The notes under the pieces were generated by a model that saw only the letters and a program-made list of their open reading frames with translations, did not search any database and was not told the origin of the DNA. Positions 34,502-46,210 of a stretch of DNA of 64,000 nucleotides are shown here, in pieces. Numbering within the stretch: the stretch's first letter is position 1; every line of letters starts with the position of its first letter. A program made the translations under genes and the position numbers. The stretch spans positions 744,001 to 808,000 of the forward strand of contig OY725505.1 of NCBI GenBank assembly GCA_963281255.1. Direction: 5' to 3'. Source of the stretch: Aphrocallistes beatrix (taxonomy: Eukaryota; Porifera; Hexactinellida; Sceptrulophora; Aphrocallistidae).

Positions 34502-35418
34502 TTAGCACGGTCTTTCAGTTATGCTAGAATAAAAGATTTGTAGTCTGTAGTTCTGATTCCATGAAACAGTTGCTAATTTTAAGTTTGGAGTTAAAGCCAA
34601 TCCATTTGGAGAGATAAACATTCCGACTTGCTGTCCGTGTTCCCCGATCGTGTGGAGGAGGACACCGTTGCTAGAGAACACCTTGATCAGGTTACCATGG
34701 AAATCACTAATGAATATACTGTTATTAGCTCCGATACGGAAGAAGTAAGGTCTGACTACCTGCATTCCCTCGCCACGTGTGATCAATGATCGTGTCTTGA
34801 CTCCTGTGTGAGAGAATACGTGTATGCAGGTCGCTTTTCCATGACTGAGTACGTATATCTCTTCTTTCGTTAGTTGCACGTCACGAGGGTAGCTTATTGA
34901 AGGATGTGTTACCTCTCTCTTCGGATGCAGTGAGCTGTCTAGGATTTGGATTCTGTGATTGTAAGAATCAGCTACGTAGACTTCTCCATTCGGAGAGACA
35001 GAGAGTTGGCAGGGATGCTGAAACTGTCCGATATTAGTCCCTCTGTCTCCCAGCTTAGCCATAGAGAGAAACCGTTCTCTATCTTGAAACGGAACACAGC
35101 ATGCACTCTATCATCAGTGACGTACACGTGATTTTCGTGTACAGCAATCCCCCATAGTGATTTTATGAGCTCATGCATGTATCTACTAAGGTGATATCCG
35201 TTCTCAGAGAATATTGACACTCTCGTAACACACGTTCCATCTCCCTCAGCCACGTAGATGTGGTTAGTGGCTGTGTCGATGGCGACACCACGAGGTGACC
35301 AAAGTTCACCTGGAGCTAGTCCTTCTTCGCTACACACAATCACGTGGTCGTAGGAATCATGTGCTCGAGTTTGTACAGATAATATTTCATGATGGATTTC
35401 AGGAAATGGAACTGCCAT
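34502..35418 (-). pseudogene. NHL gene with deleted coiled coil and a frameshift
   Basis: Starts MAVPFPEIHHE at 35418, then passes in about 30 residues to GELWSPRGVAID; about 100 residues covering the VDPxEVHI block and coiled coil are absent. The propeller reads well (HIYVAEG, HVYVTD) until about 35062, where a missing base changes frame (the expected LVAKLG strand reads WLSW). It resumes as MAKLGDRG and continues through EVYVADSYNHRIQIL to LQIFYSS. No TATA box is visible upstream. Probably dead, unless the second ORF (34502-35062) is translated alone. Confidence 0.8.
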
Positions 35419-35999
35419 TCACAAGTTTCCTGTTGAAATGATTGGTTGGACTTTGATTGAATTTGAGCTGAATAAAATTGTTTGATTTGAAAACTGAGGT
35501 TAGTTTCATAACAGTTATCACAGAAACTGGAACTTGAGCTTTAGACTATCCACAGCATTACAAGCCTATAGCGACATTCTAGCATGATAGAAAACTGACT
35601 TTACTAACCTTGTCATATACATTGGACTCTCTGCATACTTTTGCAGTATAAATGCGTTTTCATTGCAGCACATTCCAAGTGTTTGGTGTTTTATTGATGT
35701 CATCATACAGCTAATTTAGTAGATAACATAATCCACGAATCTTATCAAATTATTTTTGACTTTAAAATTAAAACAGCGGTTTTCAACCATTGATTGACCG
35801 TGGACCTTGTGTGCAATTTATCTACATCCTGTGGACCCCTCTCATTAACAGTAATAAAAATTTCAGATTCCATACACCCCCTGGACGCATAAGAGGTCCA
35901 TAGACCACTTCCTTAAATAGTCGATAATTTGCATGAGGCAAAAAAAGCATATATTATATACGTTCATCCGCATACAGATGAACGTTTTTAATAGCTCGA

Positions 36000-38900
36000 C
36001 GAGTGTGAAGTTGGCATTGAAAACAGAAGCGAAATCCAAGTACACTTTAGCATGCGATAATTTGGAAACCAGGGCTGATATATATAATTCCTTCAACTCA
36101 AGTTAAGAATACCTATGGTATATTACTCAGTAAAAATATTTACAAAATCTGGCACTTGGTTATCTCGTGATGACTTTACAAACTTTTACCATTTTTATGG
36201 ATTTTTCAGCTTTTTCAACACTGTGTGTACTTTTGTGTGTGATAATTTGGAAACCAGTAGAGATATGAGGAATTCCTTTCGCACAAGTAAAGAATGCCTA
36301 TGGTATATTGTTTTATTAAAATATCAACTAAATCTGACACTTGATCATTCCGTGATGACTTTGCAAACTTTAACCATTTTCAAGGATTTTTCTGTTTTTT
36401 CGATACTGTGTGTACTTTTTTGGTATATATCTTCTCTAATTACGACTGGTCTTTAAGAATTATCGATTTTGTCTGCTTTTCAATAATTGAATTTCGTTTA
36501 TTACCGAAAGTCTTACTTAATGGTTTTAGAATTTCGGCCTTTTAGTGGATTTGCTACCATTTTTTTTACTATTTGTTACATTCTGCGTAAGCATACTAGT
36601 CATTTTTGAATTAGTTGTCATAAAATATGTAGTTTTGTTTTCCTTCGCCTTTGCCATATTTCTTCTGCTAATTTATTATCTTTAATTTTACGAGGCATTT
36701 TAGTTTTTAGTATTTTGGAGCTCAGAGGCTCAAATGCAAATCCAAATGCTCTAATTCTTCCTTCCAATCTTCCACGTATTTTTCTTAAGAAATCGCCTGG
36801 CCTCAATTTAGTTTGATTTTAAAAATATTGATTTTCAGAATCGCATCCAGTTTTCAACCATGGCATTGCTAGATCTTACATCGCTTTCATTTGGTGCCAT
36901 AACCTAAAATCAAACTGATCCAAATAAGACATATTGGGATATATTGTGTTGCTAAAAAAGTTGGTAATCGTGGTAAGAAATAATTATCATTTTCTTCAAT
37001 GAAGTTGTTTTATGCAGTATTTCTAAATGATACATTCGTTCTTGACATTTAATTAACACACTGTTAAAATATCTCCTAAATGGCGATTTACTTATATAAC
37101 TATTGCTATCCCCCATATCATTAGTGAGTTCTTCATCCAATTCAGCGATATAATCAAAGTCTTCATCGATCTTCTTTAGACTTGATAGCTTTCTCAATTT
37201 TAGAAATATATTGTTGAATCTCTGGGTATATCCTTTGTGTCAAATAGACCATACATAGCACAGTGCTCGAATTCACCAATATATTGTACATGCTACCAAT
37301 CTTGCTATTAAAAACATAAAATTTCTTTTTATACATTTCTTGATTTTCATTGTATGTTCAAGTTTATAACCAATACGGTTCATTAAATGAGCTGAACATA
37401 TATGAAGTATAGTTACACCCTCGCTAATCCGAACACTTGATTCTTACAATCTGAACACCGAAAGTATTATCTTATTTGTTTCTATGCTTTGAATCAACGT
37501 CTATAATCTTATATCGATCAATATAATTGAGAAAACTCGTTAAAAAAACATTCAGAACAAAATAATATCCTTAATTTTCTAACAATACACATTTGTTATA
37601 CTTGTAGTTAACTTCTCATAGAATTAGTGTTATTTCACTAATCGGAACAAATTCACTAATCCGAACATTTTTTCGATCATTGGCACAGAGCTGTTCGGAT
37701 TAGCGAGGGTGTACTGTATACTTTTATCCCAATACTTTTCGGTTTGAGAGGTTTGTATGTATTGCCAACATGTATTAAGATAATCTTCTAGGTGTTGACG
37801 ATTAAAAATCTTGCAAATGCTATGCAACATTGCCCAACTGAAATCTACTTCGACTTGAGAAGGGTAAATATCCCGGTTCAATATCCTTCTTACATCGTGG
37901 TACCATCTGTTTAAGAAATGTGTAATCTCAACATTTGTTTGTTCGTTTGTTAGCATCTCAGCTAGGAGAATTGGGTTTATTTTCACTATTGGGGGTTGTA
38001 AGGTTAGAGCATAGTATAAGAAATTCTTCTCATCACGATCTAGCTTTCTGACAACAGATCCTGTTGCATCTAAATGCAACTTCAACTTGGACTTTTCTAT
38101 TAAAAAACTAATTGTTCCTCACAAAACATATGTACTTACTTGTATAAGTGGATATCTCGATATCATTTGAATATAGCCGTCTAAAACTTTTCCTTTAATA
38201 GTACTGTCATAAGATTTCTTGGTTACAATTATATCCTGCCACATATCATCAGTGAATCGCTGCTTTTCCATATATTGTGACTTTACCTTCCGTAAAACTT
38301 CTTGCGAATGTAATTCATTCAAATTTCCATGCTTTGCAACTGTTAAATTTTGTGAATTTTTAAAGAGATCATAATGATAATTTATTGCAGAACTGCAAGT
38401 TATCTTTTTTCCTAACTCTTCTCGTTGATCACCTGATACATTGCCACTATGTACAGTTATATGATCAAAATGTTCATCTGAAAGATTACCCTCAGCTAAT
38501 ACTTCCACAGATACGTATCCTTTATGCATTATTTCTTCAATCTGAATTGAAATTTAAAGCATCTTTTAAATTTACATATCGCTTGTGCTGTTATAAAAGG
38601 ACAATTCCGAGATTCAGAATAGCTATTAATTCGGTGATATAAAAAATTTGTTGAGATTAGGAACTGAAAATCAAAATTGCCAAAATGATGTTACTGACAT
38701 ACGGATAGAGATAAATACAATTAAACAATATGCTAGTTATAAGAAAATTAAAAATTACTTACCTGGACCCAAAGGGTCTGGGTTTAACTCAATATCACCA
38801 CTTAAGAGTAGCTTGGTTGAAAATAGAAATATATTTCAAAAGGTGACTGGCATAAAATATCCTAATTGATTTCCATCCTCAGACTGTGATTCAAATAATA

Positions 38901-39639
38901 CATACTTTCCTAGGGCTATGCCATTTAACAAAATCATGTTACAATAAATAGGAACAAATAAACCAGTCCAAAAATATTTCCTAATGAAGACAATTGTTCA
39001 GAAGAAATGATGTTCATCTGTTTGTTGTTAACATTGATATACAATCCAGGATTACATATTTTGGACGAATATGTACAAGTGAAGTGAGGATTATTTCGGT
39101 AATTAATGGACAATAAAATCATATCAGAATAATTGTCAGATATTTATTAGCTGTTAAATAATAACAAAACAGAGATTTTCTTATATCTGTATTGGTTTTC
39201 AAATTATCGCACACAAAAGTACACACAATATCGAAAAAACAGAAAAATCCATGAAAATGGTTAAAGTTTGCAAAGTCATCACGGAATGATCAAGTGTCAG
39301 ATTTAGTTGATATTTTAATAAAACAATATACCATAGGTATTCTCTACTTGTGCGAAAGGAATTCCTCATATCTCTACTGGTTTCCAAATTATCACACACA
39401 AAAGTACACACAGTGTTGAAAAAACAGAAAAATCCATAAAAATGGTTAAAGTTTGCACAGTCATCACGAGATAACTAAATGCCAGATTTAATAAATATTT
39501 TTGCTAAGTAATATACCATAGGCATTCTTAACTTGAGTTAAAGCAATTCCTTATATCAGTCCTGGTTTCCAAATTATCGTATATTAAATAAAGTATGCAT
39601 ATATTTCGGTTGCTGTTTTCGCTGCCAACTTCACACTCG
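36000..39639 (-). mobile_element. 3.6-kb foldback transposon with compound inverted repeats
   Basis: Ends CGAGTGTGAAGTTGGC and its reverse complement GCCAACTTCACACTCG. Each terminal repeat is about 430-450 bp and contains two ~185-bp subrepeats (landmark GATAATTTGGAAACCAG at 36056 and 36241, mirrored near 39200 and 39390). The inside carries a broken transposase gene on the minus strand. Long inverted repeats made of tandem subunits around a transposase resemble foldback elements such as Drosophila FB/NOF, which are MULE-related. No target duplication is visible, so the ends are old or a few bases off. Confidence 0.75.
36618..38529 (-). pseudogene. Broken transposase of the foldback element
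   Basis: Minus-strand pieces at 38529-38119, 38085-37630, 37197-36952 and perhaps 36806-36618. The second piece has LHLDATGSVVRKL near its start and VEVDFSWAMLHSI about 80 residues later; an Asp in DATG and an Asp before SWA fit the first two acidic residues of a DDE transposase. The first piece (CSSAINYHYDLFKNS..) is the likely region before the catalytic core. Stops and possible short introns separate the pieces. Superfamily not certain; MULE-like is favoured by the element structure. Confidence 0.55.
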
Positions 39640-40080
39640 TAATTTACTGACGCCTTGGCTCAATTCAGATAGGGAGAATCCAAGAAGTCAGCAACCACTT
39701 TCGCAACCAATGAGAGACTAGGACAGAAGTATAGTTCGTAATTGATTTGTTGGTTTGGAATCAGTTGGGAATTATTTGCGTTGAGGATGTAAGTTACTAG
39801 ATCTTGATATTCTTCAAGCAATTTTTTAGAAATAATTGTCAGTGAAACGCTATATCTTGAATTATGAAAATATTTCGAGACAAATCGAATGGTTCTTGTT
39901 TACAAATAACATACTCCATAATTGTTCGAGCTAATTCTTTTAAATTTTTCAGCTTTTGACTATCAGATACATGTACTTGCGAGAAATTCATATTCTAGTC
40001 CGCATGATTTAGGATTAGGATCAATTTATCGATGTGGGATTTTGATCAACGCATGATGGAGGATTTTGGACCTCATAGTA

Positions 40081-40614
40081 TCCTTACTATTAAAACTCGA
40101 TTAATGTGTATATATCTCTCTGTAACGAATTGATTGAAGAAACTGCCAGGCGTAGAAAGCTGATTTTTGGCATGTGGGAGTATTTTGGCTATGGCTCCAG
40201 TAAGTTCTGAGCTCAGACGAAAATGTCGACTCATCATGGAATTATGACGTCATTGTCACATTTTTAAAAGTTAAGCAACACAGTTATTCGGGCATAACTC
40301 AGCCATTATAGGAGATAGAAGGCTGAAATTTTAATAGAATCTGTATACTAACACGTCTCACATATGATGCAACTATAATCAAAAAATGATGACTCATCAC
40401 TTTGCTATGACGTCATCATTACTCATCAAAATTATAAAAATAGACAAATTTGGTGTTTTTTCGAGTGATATCGATTTTGAAACTAAGATGGACATATTTA
40501 GAGATGATATCTCCCTTATAATTAACCAATGTCACCTCCAGGCAACCGAAGGGAGCCTCCGGCGGAAACGAAGTATTCGCCAGTCGCGCAGCGCAAGCAA
40601 GCGAAGCGCGCTTG
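40081..40614 (+). mobile_element. Helitron-like non-autonomous element (TCCTTACTATT...hairpin)
   Basis: Starts TCCTTACTATTAAAACTCG after an A and ends in the hairpin CAAGCGAAGCGCGCTTG followed by T. The same 5' end occurs at 61672 (+), 46210 (-) and 52685 (-), and the same hairpin at 51809-51825 and, diverged, near 24582, 56357 and 17971. A 5' TC, a 3' hairpin and no inverted repeats or target duplication suggest a Helitron or Helentron-like element, but the last bases read CTTG instead of the canonical CTRR. Confidence 0.5.
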
Positions 40615-40884
40615 TTTAAAATATAATGGGATCAAGTTCTAAACCAGCCATCTAACCAAAGTTGCAACGACTTTTTTACCCTTCGTTGCCTTGGGGTATT
40701 TTCTATTATAGTAAATACCCCAAACTTGTATGGCTTCCCCATTGAAAATGGCTTAAACCGGAAATGACGCAACACATTCCTGAGGCAAGCGTGGGTTAAT
40801 TAAATTAATTCTTCAAAAAATGATACACAAATTGTTCCCCATAAATACATAAAGTATAAAAATAGTAACTGCAAGAGTATATTT

Positions 40885-41010
40885 CTAGTCTACTCCAATA
40901 AGTTCAGGTAGAATAACTAATTTCTGTTTGGTCATCGAAGCTACTCCAGTTAGGCCTATACATTCCTTCGGAAATATTCCTTCTTTTATAAAGGACTTGA
41001 ATTTGTAAGT
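40885..41010 (-). pseudogene. Possible C-terminal NHL fragment
   Basis: The minus strand reads FIKEGIFPKECIGLTGVASM and then TKQKLVIL, which resembles the last NHL blade of the protein at 56706 (FTKEGNLFQ...GVAWMTNHKLIVL). It is cut at its upstream side by the CAGGGCCGG end at 41014. Short, so low confidence. Confidence 0.3.
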
Positions 41011-41013
41011 TGC

Positions 41014-41090
41014 GCCCAGGGCCGGATCACCCAATAGGCTAAGTAGGCTGCAGCCTAGGGGCTCCTGGGTTCTGGGGGCCCCGAAAAATA
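41014..41090. mobile_element. Solo hAT-like end (CAGGGCCGG type)
   Basis: Starts CAGGGCCGGATCACCC and continues through AGGCTGCAGCCT and GGGGCC, as in widespread hAT-derived repeats. No partner end was found before the mariner sequence. Confidence 0.4.
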
Positions 41091-41104
41091 TGATCATCGT
41101 AATT

Positions 41105-41769
41105 TTTTTATTGTAATTGATTCAGTTTGACCACGGGGTACACAATCAATAAGAAGAATGACTTCACTATCCCAGAGGACAGCCATAATCTTCGCAGACC
41201 TCGCTCTCCGAAAATTACGGGGAGGCGGAGAATCAGCATGGTGCCACTCCATAGATTCCTGTTTGGATTCTGGATCATAGTGATAAAGCCATGTTTCGTC
41301 TGCTGTAGCAATTTTTCGGTATAATATTGAAGGGTCCTGATGATATCTTGATAAGAGGAGACTTGCTAATGTCTACCCTCACTTGCTTCATTTCTTGAGT
41401 TAAACATTTGGGGACCCATATGGCACAAATTTTATTCAAGAGTAGATGGTCATATAAAATGCTGACTACGGTTCCAATCGAGCACGATACTTCATCAGCT
41501 ATTTCTCACAATGTAATTCGGCGATCTTCGAGGATTTTCCTCACTTTGTCCACATTTTTCTTTGTAGTGACTTCAACAAGCCTCCCTGATTTCGTTCCAT
41601 CTTGGAGTTGCACCCTACCACGTCTTGTTTCTCCTACCCAATTTTTTACCGTCGCGTACGAAGGAGCTGAATCACCATAAATGATAACTAACCTTTGGTG
41701 GATGTCTATAGGTGCATTCCCTTCTAAAGTCAAAAACTTTATGACGGCTCTGTATTCAATTCGGGTCAT
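41105..41769 (-). mobile_element. Mariner transposase remnant
   Basis: From the ATG at 41769: RAVIKFLTLEGNAPIDIHQR, then YGDSAPSYATVKNW, GRVQLQDGTKSGR and VDKVRKILEDRRITL, the two helix-turn-helix DNA-binding domains of mariner transposases. After decayed sequence, the catalytic part is visible near 41300-41110 in mixed frames as DETWLYHYDPES, then MEWHHADSPPPR and MAVLWDS. The DDD core is incomplete and several frames are needed. Dead copy; its terminal repeats were not recognised. Confidence 0.8.
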
Positions 41770-42240
41770 TTTTGGATAAATTCAGAGAGGCTATATATAA
41801 ATAGACTTGTATGATAATAAATGGTAGATCCAAGAGGTTTGTTGTTTAAAAATGGGCTTAGGTATGTCAATAAACAAGCTTGCAAAATTTCTCTACATGT
41901 TAATGAAGAAAAGTGTGGTAAGCTAAGAATATATTAAACTCCCCTCGTATCCATATTTCATCTGAAAAATGTAATTATGAATAGAATCCTATTGAAATGT
42001 ATCAGTTTAACTAACTTTGTGCAGTGTTGTATTTAAACACAATTTATGCTGATAGGAAATACAATGTTAAGATTTGAAATATCCACTTAGTGTAAATCTT
42101 GATAAACAAGAATGCAAAAGTAGATAGTTGGACTCTTACAAAGTATTATCCTAGATGATTTGAGCTCTATTAATAGCCGTTATGAATCATAGAATATACA
42201 GAATACGATTGATTCATCAGATTCCTCAGTTACTATAATG

Positions 42241-42408
42241 CAGGGCCGGCGCCACCAGTCCGGTTGGTCCGGTTTTAACCGGACCACTTTTAGACAAGTT
42301 TAATACAATTACTATGTAAAATAGTCCAGTTCGTGTGGTTTAACCGGACCACTTTTCAATAGTTGTATCTTTTAACCGGACCACTCTAAAATCCATGGCA
42401 CCGGCTAT
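42241..42408. mobile_element. ~170-bp MITE with CAGGGCCGGCGCCA ends
   Basis: Left CAGGGCCGGCGCCACCAG against right CCATGGCACCGGC gives an imperfect inverted repeat. The inside repeats TTTTAACCGGACCACTTTT three times. The flanks TATAATG and TATGTAATG may be a decayed target duplication. Confidence 0.5.
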
Positions 42409-42929
42409 GTAATGATATATGAAAGTAATCTCTAGTAAGAATAACATAGTTTATTACAAAACAAAACCTTATTCTTATTCAACTACGTAAAGGATAAAAG
42501 TGAATCTCTTTCCATTTCTATTTTTCTTGCAACAGTAATTCAGGGGTTTAGAAGAGAGGGATAGTATGCTGCTGCTTGTAATAGTTTAATTTTGATAATA
42601 TACCTATTATTATTTTCATTTGCATAAAATTATTTATTTGTGGAGATTAAAAGTGAATAAATATTCGAATTCTAAGCAGATATCCAACAACAAACTTATC
42701 ACAAGGATGGAAGTTGTTGAGTTGTACTGACAATTTAGTTGAACAAATTTCTAAGAATTATTACAACTAGAGACATTAGATTAGTGCTTACAATTCAAAT
42801 TAGCTTACTTTTCTCTGAAGTTGTATGACAGAATTGAAATGTTAGCATTCTAGTCTTACATACTCGTACTTGAACAAATTAGTCTTAATAGAAGTGGACT
42901 ATACAAAACCTGATAAATATTCAAATTGA

Positions 42930-43320
42930 TTGCATAAAGATATCTCAAATGACAAATATATCAGAAAGGCTGTGATCAGTATACTTTATAACCCCAGTTT
43001 CCTTCAATCTCTGTCCTTTGGATATTTTCCTAGATTATTCCTTCTTTGGAATACACTTGCATACAAAATACAATATATAAGTACAATCATAACGGGAGTA
43101 TCTGCTTGTATTTTGGGGCCATATGCTTTATTCGCATATTTACTTGTTTCTGTGAGTATTTTGCTAAATTATACATTAAAAGAAGGAAATTCAATCACGT
43201 AAATGATTGGCTTACTCATCCTCTGATGGATAGTTACAGGTGTCACCTCGAGGAGAGAACTCAATAACGACCTCCTTTATCCAGGCGTTCAGATCTGGAC
43301 TTGTCTACTGACAATTAAGC
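42930..43320 (+). pseudogene. 3' fragment of the seven-helix gene at 44132
   Basis: Reads LSFGYFPRLFLLWNTLAYK and YLLVSVSILL, then after a frameshift FNHVNDWLTHPLMDSYR, matching the C-terminal third of the 44132 protein. A TAA follows EERTQ, where the intact gene continues to GIFY. Its left flank (about 42700-42950) matches the right flank of the intact gene (45555-45880). This is the remnant of a tandem duplication. Confidence 0.75.
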
Positions 43321-43468
43321 TATTAACATGCTGTAGATTGATTCGTTTATTCATTATAGTTGGATATTTATCAATGTTGTGTTGTTTTCTTGGCTGTAGT
43401 GTTGTTAAATTGAATGACCAAGGTATCCTAATTTGAGAAATGAGGTTGTGTTTGAATATATGCGAATG

Positions 43469-43619
43469 CAGTGGTTCCCAACATGGGGTTTATGGACCAC
43501 TTGGTGGTCTACAAAAGGCAGGATTCGAAATTTTGTATTATGGTTAATAGAAAGGGGTCTACAGAATATTAGAAAATTGATATAAGGGGTTCACAGCCAA
43601 AAGAGGTCGAAAACCGCTG
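43469..43619. mobile_element. 151-bp hAT-like MITE
   Basis: CAGTGGTTCCCAACATGGGG at the left and AGAGGTCGAAAACCGCTG at the right form an imperfect inverted repeat with GACCACTTGGTGGTC near the start. The 8-bp flanks TGCGAATG and AGCTAATG agree at six positions, as expected of a decayed duplication. No gene lies between 43620 and 44040. Confidence 0.6.
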
Positions 43620-44047
43620 AGCTAATGTAATGCAAGGATATGAGGGGAGTGGGTACTCAGTATGTTTTAAGTCTGGAGTAGTGCTTTCGTCTGATTGCGT
43701 TTACAATTTCTAGGTTATTTATCCACCTGTTTTTATCTTAAGTCCCTAAATACTGTGATGATTTTGTATTTAATATTATATCATATTACCAGCATGAGTC
43801 ATATTCAATAAAAGGTACGATATAGTTCAGATAGTATTTCCTTATCTCTATATTAATTCATAGAGTAACACTCTATTGGAACACACGATAGATGAATTAC
43901 GATGCTAAAGTTACATAAAAAGTAATCGAAGTGAGATAATATAAATTTATTTCTTACTATTCCTTTCCCTAAAGAACTTTCTAGGGGTCGTGTAGGGAAA
44001 GTACGCAACCACAACAGGAGAATTTAACATTAATTACAAAATAAACT

Positions 44048-44058
44048 TATATAAATAG
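44048..44058 (+). promoter_or_regulatory. TATA box of the third seven-helix gene
   Basis: TATATAAATAG about 75-85 bp before the ATG at 44132. Confidence 0.5.
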
Positions 44059-44131
44059 AAACATTATAATACATTTGATTATAAGTAATATTTGTTTAAA
44101 TATACTTGTATTACGAAAAAAGAGAGCTAAA

Positions 44132-45250
44132 ATGTCATTGAGTACACCAGAAATCGAAAAAATCATCATTGTGTTAGGTCTGGTTTCAATTATTGCTGTC
44201 ACTCTACCAGTGTTGATCTACTTCCTGTATCAGAAATATCAGGTAAGAATTCAGATCAGAAATGTTCCTTACTCAACCATATTCAATATCGACTTGGATA
44301 AAGTGAAGAAGAATCTGGAGATACAATCCATGGTGTATAATTTCCTTATTGTAATAATGATGATTGAGATTATAACGAATGTATTCATCGGAATTGAAGG
44401 AATAGTATTTGTAGAGGATGTGACATTCACTAACAGAAATCGCACTAAATTTATCACAGTTGAACGAAACCGATACTTTGATTATATAGGTAACTTGCCT
44501 AAGATCACAACAGGTCTAGTATTTCCCATACTCTGTCTATTCTTAATCGTATTAAGAAGAGCATTCATCAATTTCCCATACAAGAAATTGGTGTGGAAAT
44601 ACAGTGTGTATATCTTGATTCGGTTAATTGTCATGTTGATATTATTTTGGTTTCATATAACATTCATCATTGGCGTATTCATGCAATTATTATTGGGCAT
44701 ATTTGATTTGTGTGTGTATAATTCTTCTTCTCGTGCTTTCTATGTCTTGTTGAAAGGAAGAAGAGATGAAGCATTTTACCATTCTTCGCGAAAAGATTAT
44801 TTGGAGAAGAAGAGAGTCGCTAATCAATTCTTTTATACTCAAGTCTCGACTCACTTTCTCGGGTTTTTGTTATTACTGTTTGACATCTTCTTTTTCTCCG
44901 CTAGCATTTTCCACACTTTTTCTCATCCCAATTTCTTTGAACTTATGACGTTTGGCTATTTTCCTAAATTCCTATCTTCTTGGCATGCGTTTGCATTTAA
45001 AACAGGTATCATATGTGAACGAATAGAAGTAGCATTCATTTTTCTGATAATGTTATATATATTTTCTGCATATTTATTTGTTTCTATAAGTATTTTAGTA
45101 AAACTATTCATTCGGAGGAAGAAGTTCAATCACGTAAATGATTGGATAACTCGCCCTCTGATGGAAACGTACCGCTCTAATCTGGAGGAGAGAAGAATTC
45201 AGGAAAGACCTCCTTTCATTCAGGCGTTTAGATCTGGTATTTTTTACTGA
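44132..45250 (+). CDS. Orphan seven-helix membrane protein, family member 3
   Basis: 372 residues from the ATG at 44132 (AAAATGTC); the open frame upstream begins only at a TTG. About seven hydrophobic segments (roughly 10-34, 65-93, 123-145, 165-185, 186-205, 245-270 and 310-340). An N-glycosylation site (NRT) lies in the second loop. A basic loop begins RAFYVLLKGRRDEAF, matching RTFYRTLKWRSVEF of the protein at 3674 in sequence and position, so the two groups are distant members of one family. The long charged tail (FNHVNDWITRPLMETYRS..) could contact cytoplasmic partners. Function unknown; no recognised GPCR signature. Intact; TGA stop. Confidence 0.7.
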   Translation: MSLSTPEIEKIIIVLGLVSIIAVTLPVLIYFLYQKYQVRIQIRNVPYSTIFNIDLDKVKKNLEIQSMVYNFLIVIMMIEIITNVFIGIEGIVFVEDVTFTNRNRTKFITVERNRYFDYIGNLPKITTGLVFPILCLFLIVLRRAFINFPYKKLVWKYSVYILIRLIVMLILFWFHITFIIGVFMQLLLGIFDLCVYNSSSRAFYVLLKGRRDEAFYHSSRKDYLEKKRVANQFFYTQVSTHFLGFLLLLFDIFFFSASIFHTFSHPNFFELMTFGYFPKFLSSWHAFAFKTGIICERIEVAFIFLIMLYIFSAYLFVSISILVKLFIRRKKFNHVNDWITRPLMETYRSNLEERRIQERPPFIQAFRSGIFY

Positions 45251-45554
45251 TAATTGAACCACTAACATGGGCTGTGGTTGATATGTTTTATTTTAGTTTT
45301 GGAATTGGAAGTTAAGGTCTCTCCTTGATAAGTTTGTATGTTCCAATTCTATAATCTATGTATTTCTATTAATTAAATGCTTCAATAATGTTCATTATAA
45401 AAATAGTTGTGAAACTTTTCTGATTTGCTCCCTATTCAAGTCTTTATGTGAATTCATAGTTATAATTATAGTCATGTAACTGAAGCACTGTTGTTGAATA
45501 ATTAATAATAAACTAACTCTATTTTAATTATTATGAAACTCATGATAATATCAC

Positions 45555-45880
45555 AAGGATCGAATATGTTGAGTTGTATTGACGTTTTAGTTGAATTAAT
45601 TTCTAAAAATCAAATGCAACTAAAAACATTAGATTACTGCTTACAATTCAAATTCGCTTACTTTCTATCTGAAATTGTAAAAATTCAGAATTGATATTTA
45701 TTGGGGATTGTTCTATTGGAAACTCGACAATATTAGAGAACTGCAGCATCGAAATGTTAGCATTCTAATCTTACATACTTGAACAAATTAGTATTAATAG
45801 AAGTGGATTATACAAAGCCTGATAAATATTCAGATTTATTGCATAAAGAAAGCTCAAATGGCAAAAATATTAGAGATCTC
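45555..45880. repeat. Direct-repeat flank of the seven-helix gene duplication
   Basis: Matches about 42695-42965 (ACAAGGAT, GTTGAGTTGTA, ACATTAGATTA.TGCTTACAATTC, AAATGTTAGCATTCTA). The small ORF across 45779-46060 lies in this duplicated flank and I do not regard it as a gene. Confidence 0.7.
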
Positions 45881-46184
45881 CGTATTATTAGCTGGTATAA
45901 AACGACCCCCAAATATCACAAAAAAAAAGTTACTAGTTTATTTAAACATCAGAAATACGCTTTTTCAAATTTTGGCCCCAACCCAAACATATCCCATTAT
46001 AAATTAGCACGAAGAGGAAGCTACTCTGCGCGACCACTAAACCATTCCCAAATTGCATGAAAATTTTATGGTGAATACTTGGTGATCAAAGTAAACTATT
46101 TTGAGAGTGCGCATCTATTGATTCAAACTTTCGTATTTTTTGGAGCACCCTAATATATATATATATAATATGTATATAAACAAA

Positions 46185-46210
46185 CAATAATCGAGTTTTA
46201 ATAGTAAGGA
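46185..46210 (-). mobile_element. 5' end of a Helitron-like element
   Basis: On the minus strand, TCCTTACTATTAAAACTCG starts at 46210, as at 40081. The body must extend to the left; its hairpin end was not located. Nothing supportable lies between 46215 and 46880. Confidence 0.4.

Noticed and set aside
45779-46060. A 93-residue ORF
   Set aside because: It lies in the duplicated non-coding flank of the seven-helix gene and has no open counterpart in the other copy.
45880-46160. A mariner element ending GGAGCACCCTAATATA
   Set aside because: Only one end-like sequence was seen; no matching inverted end.
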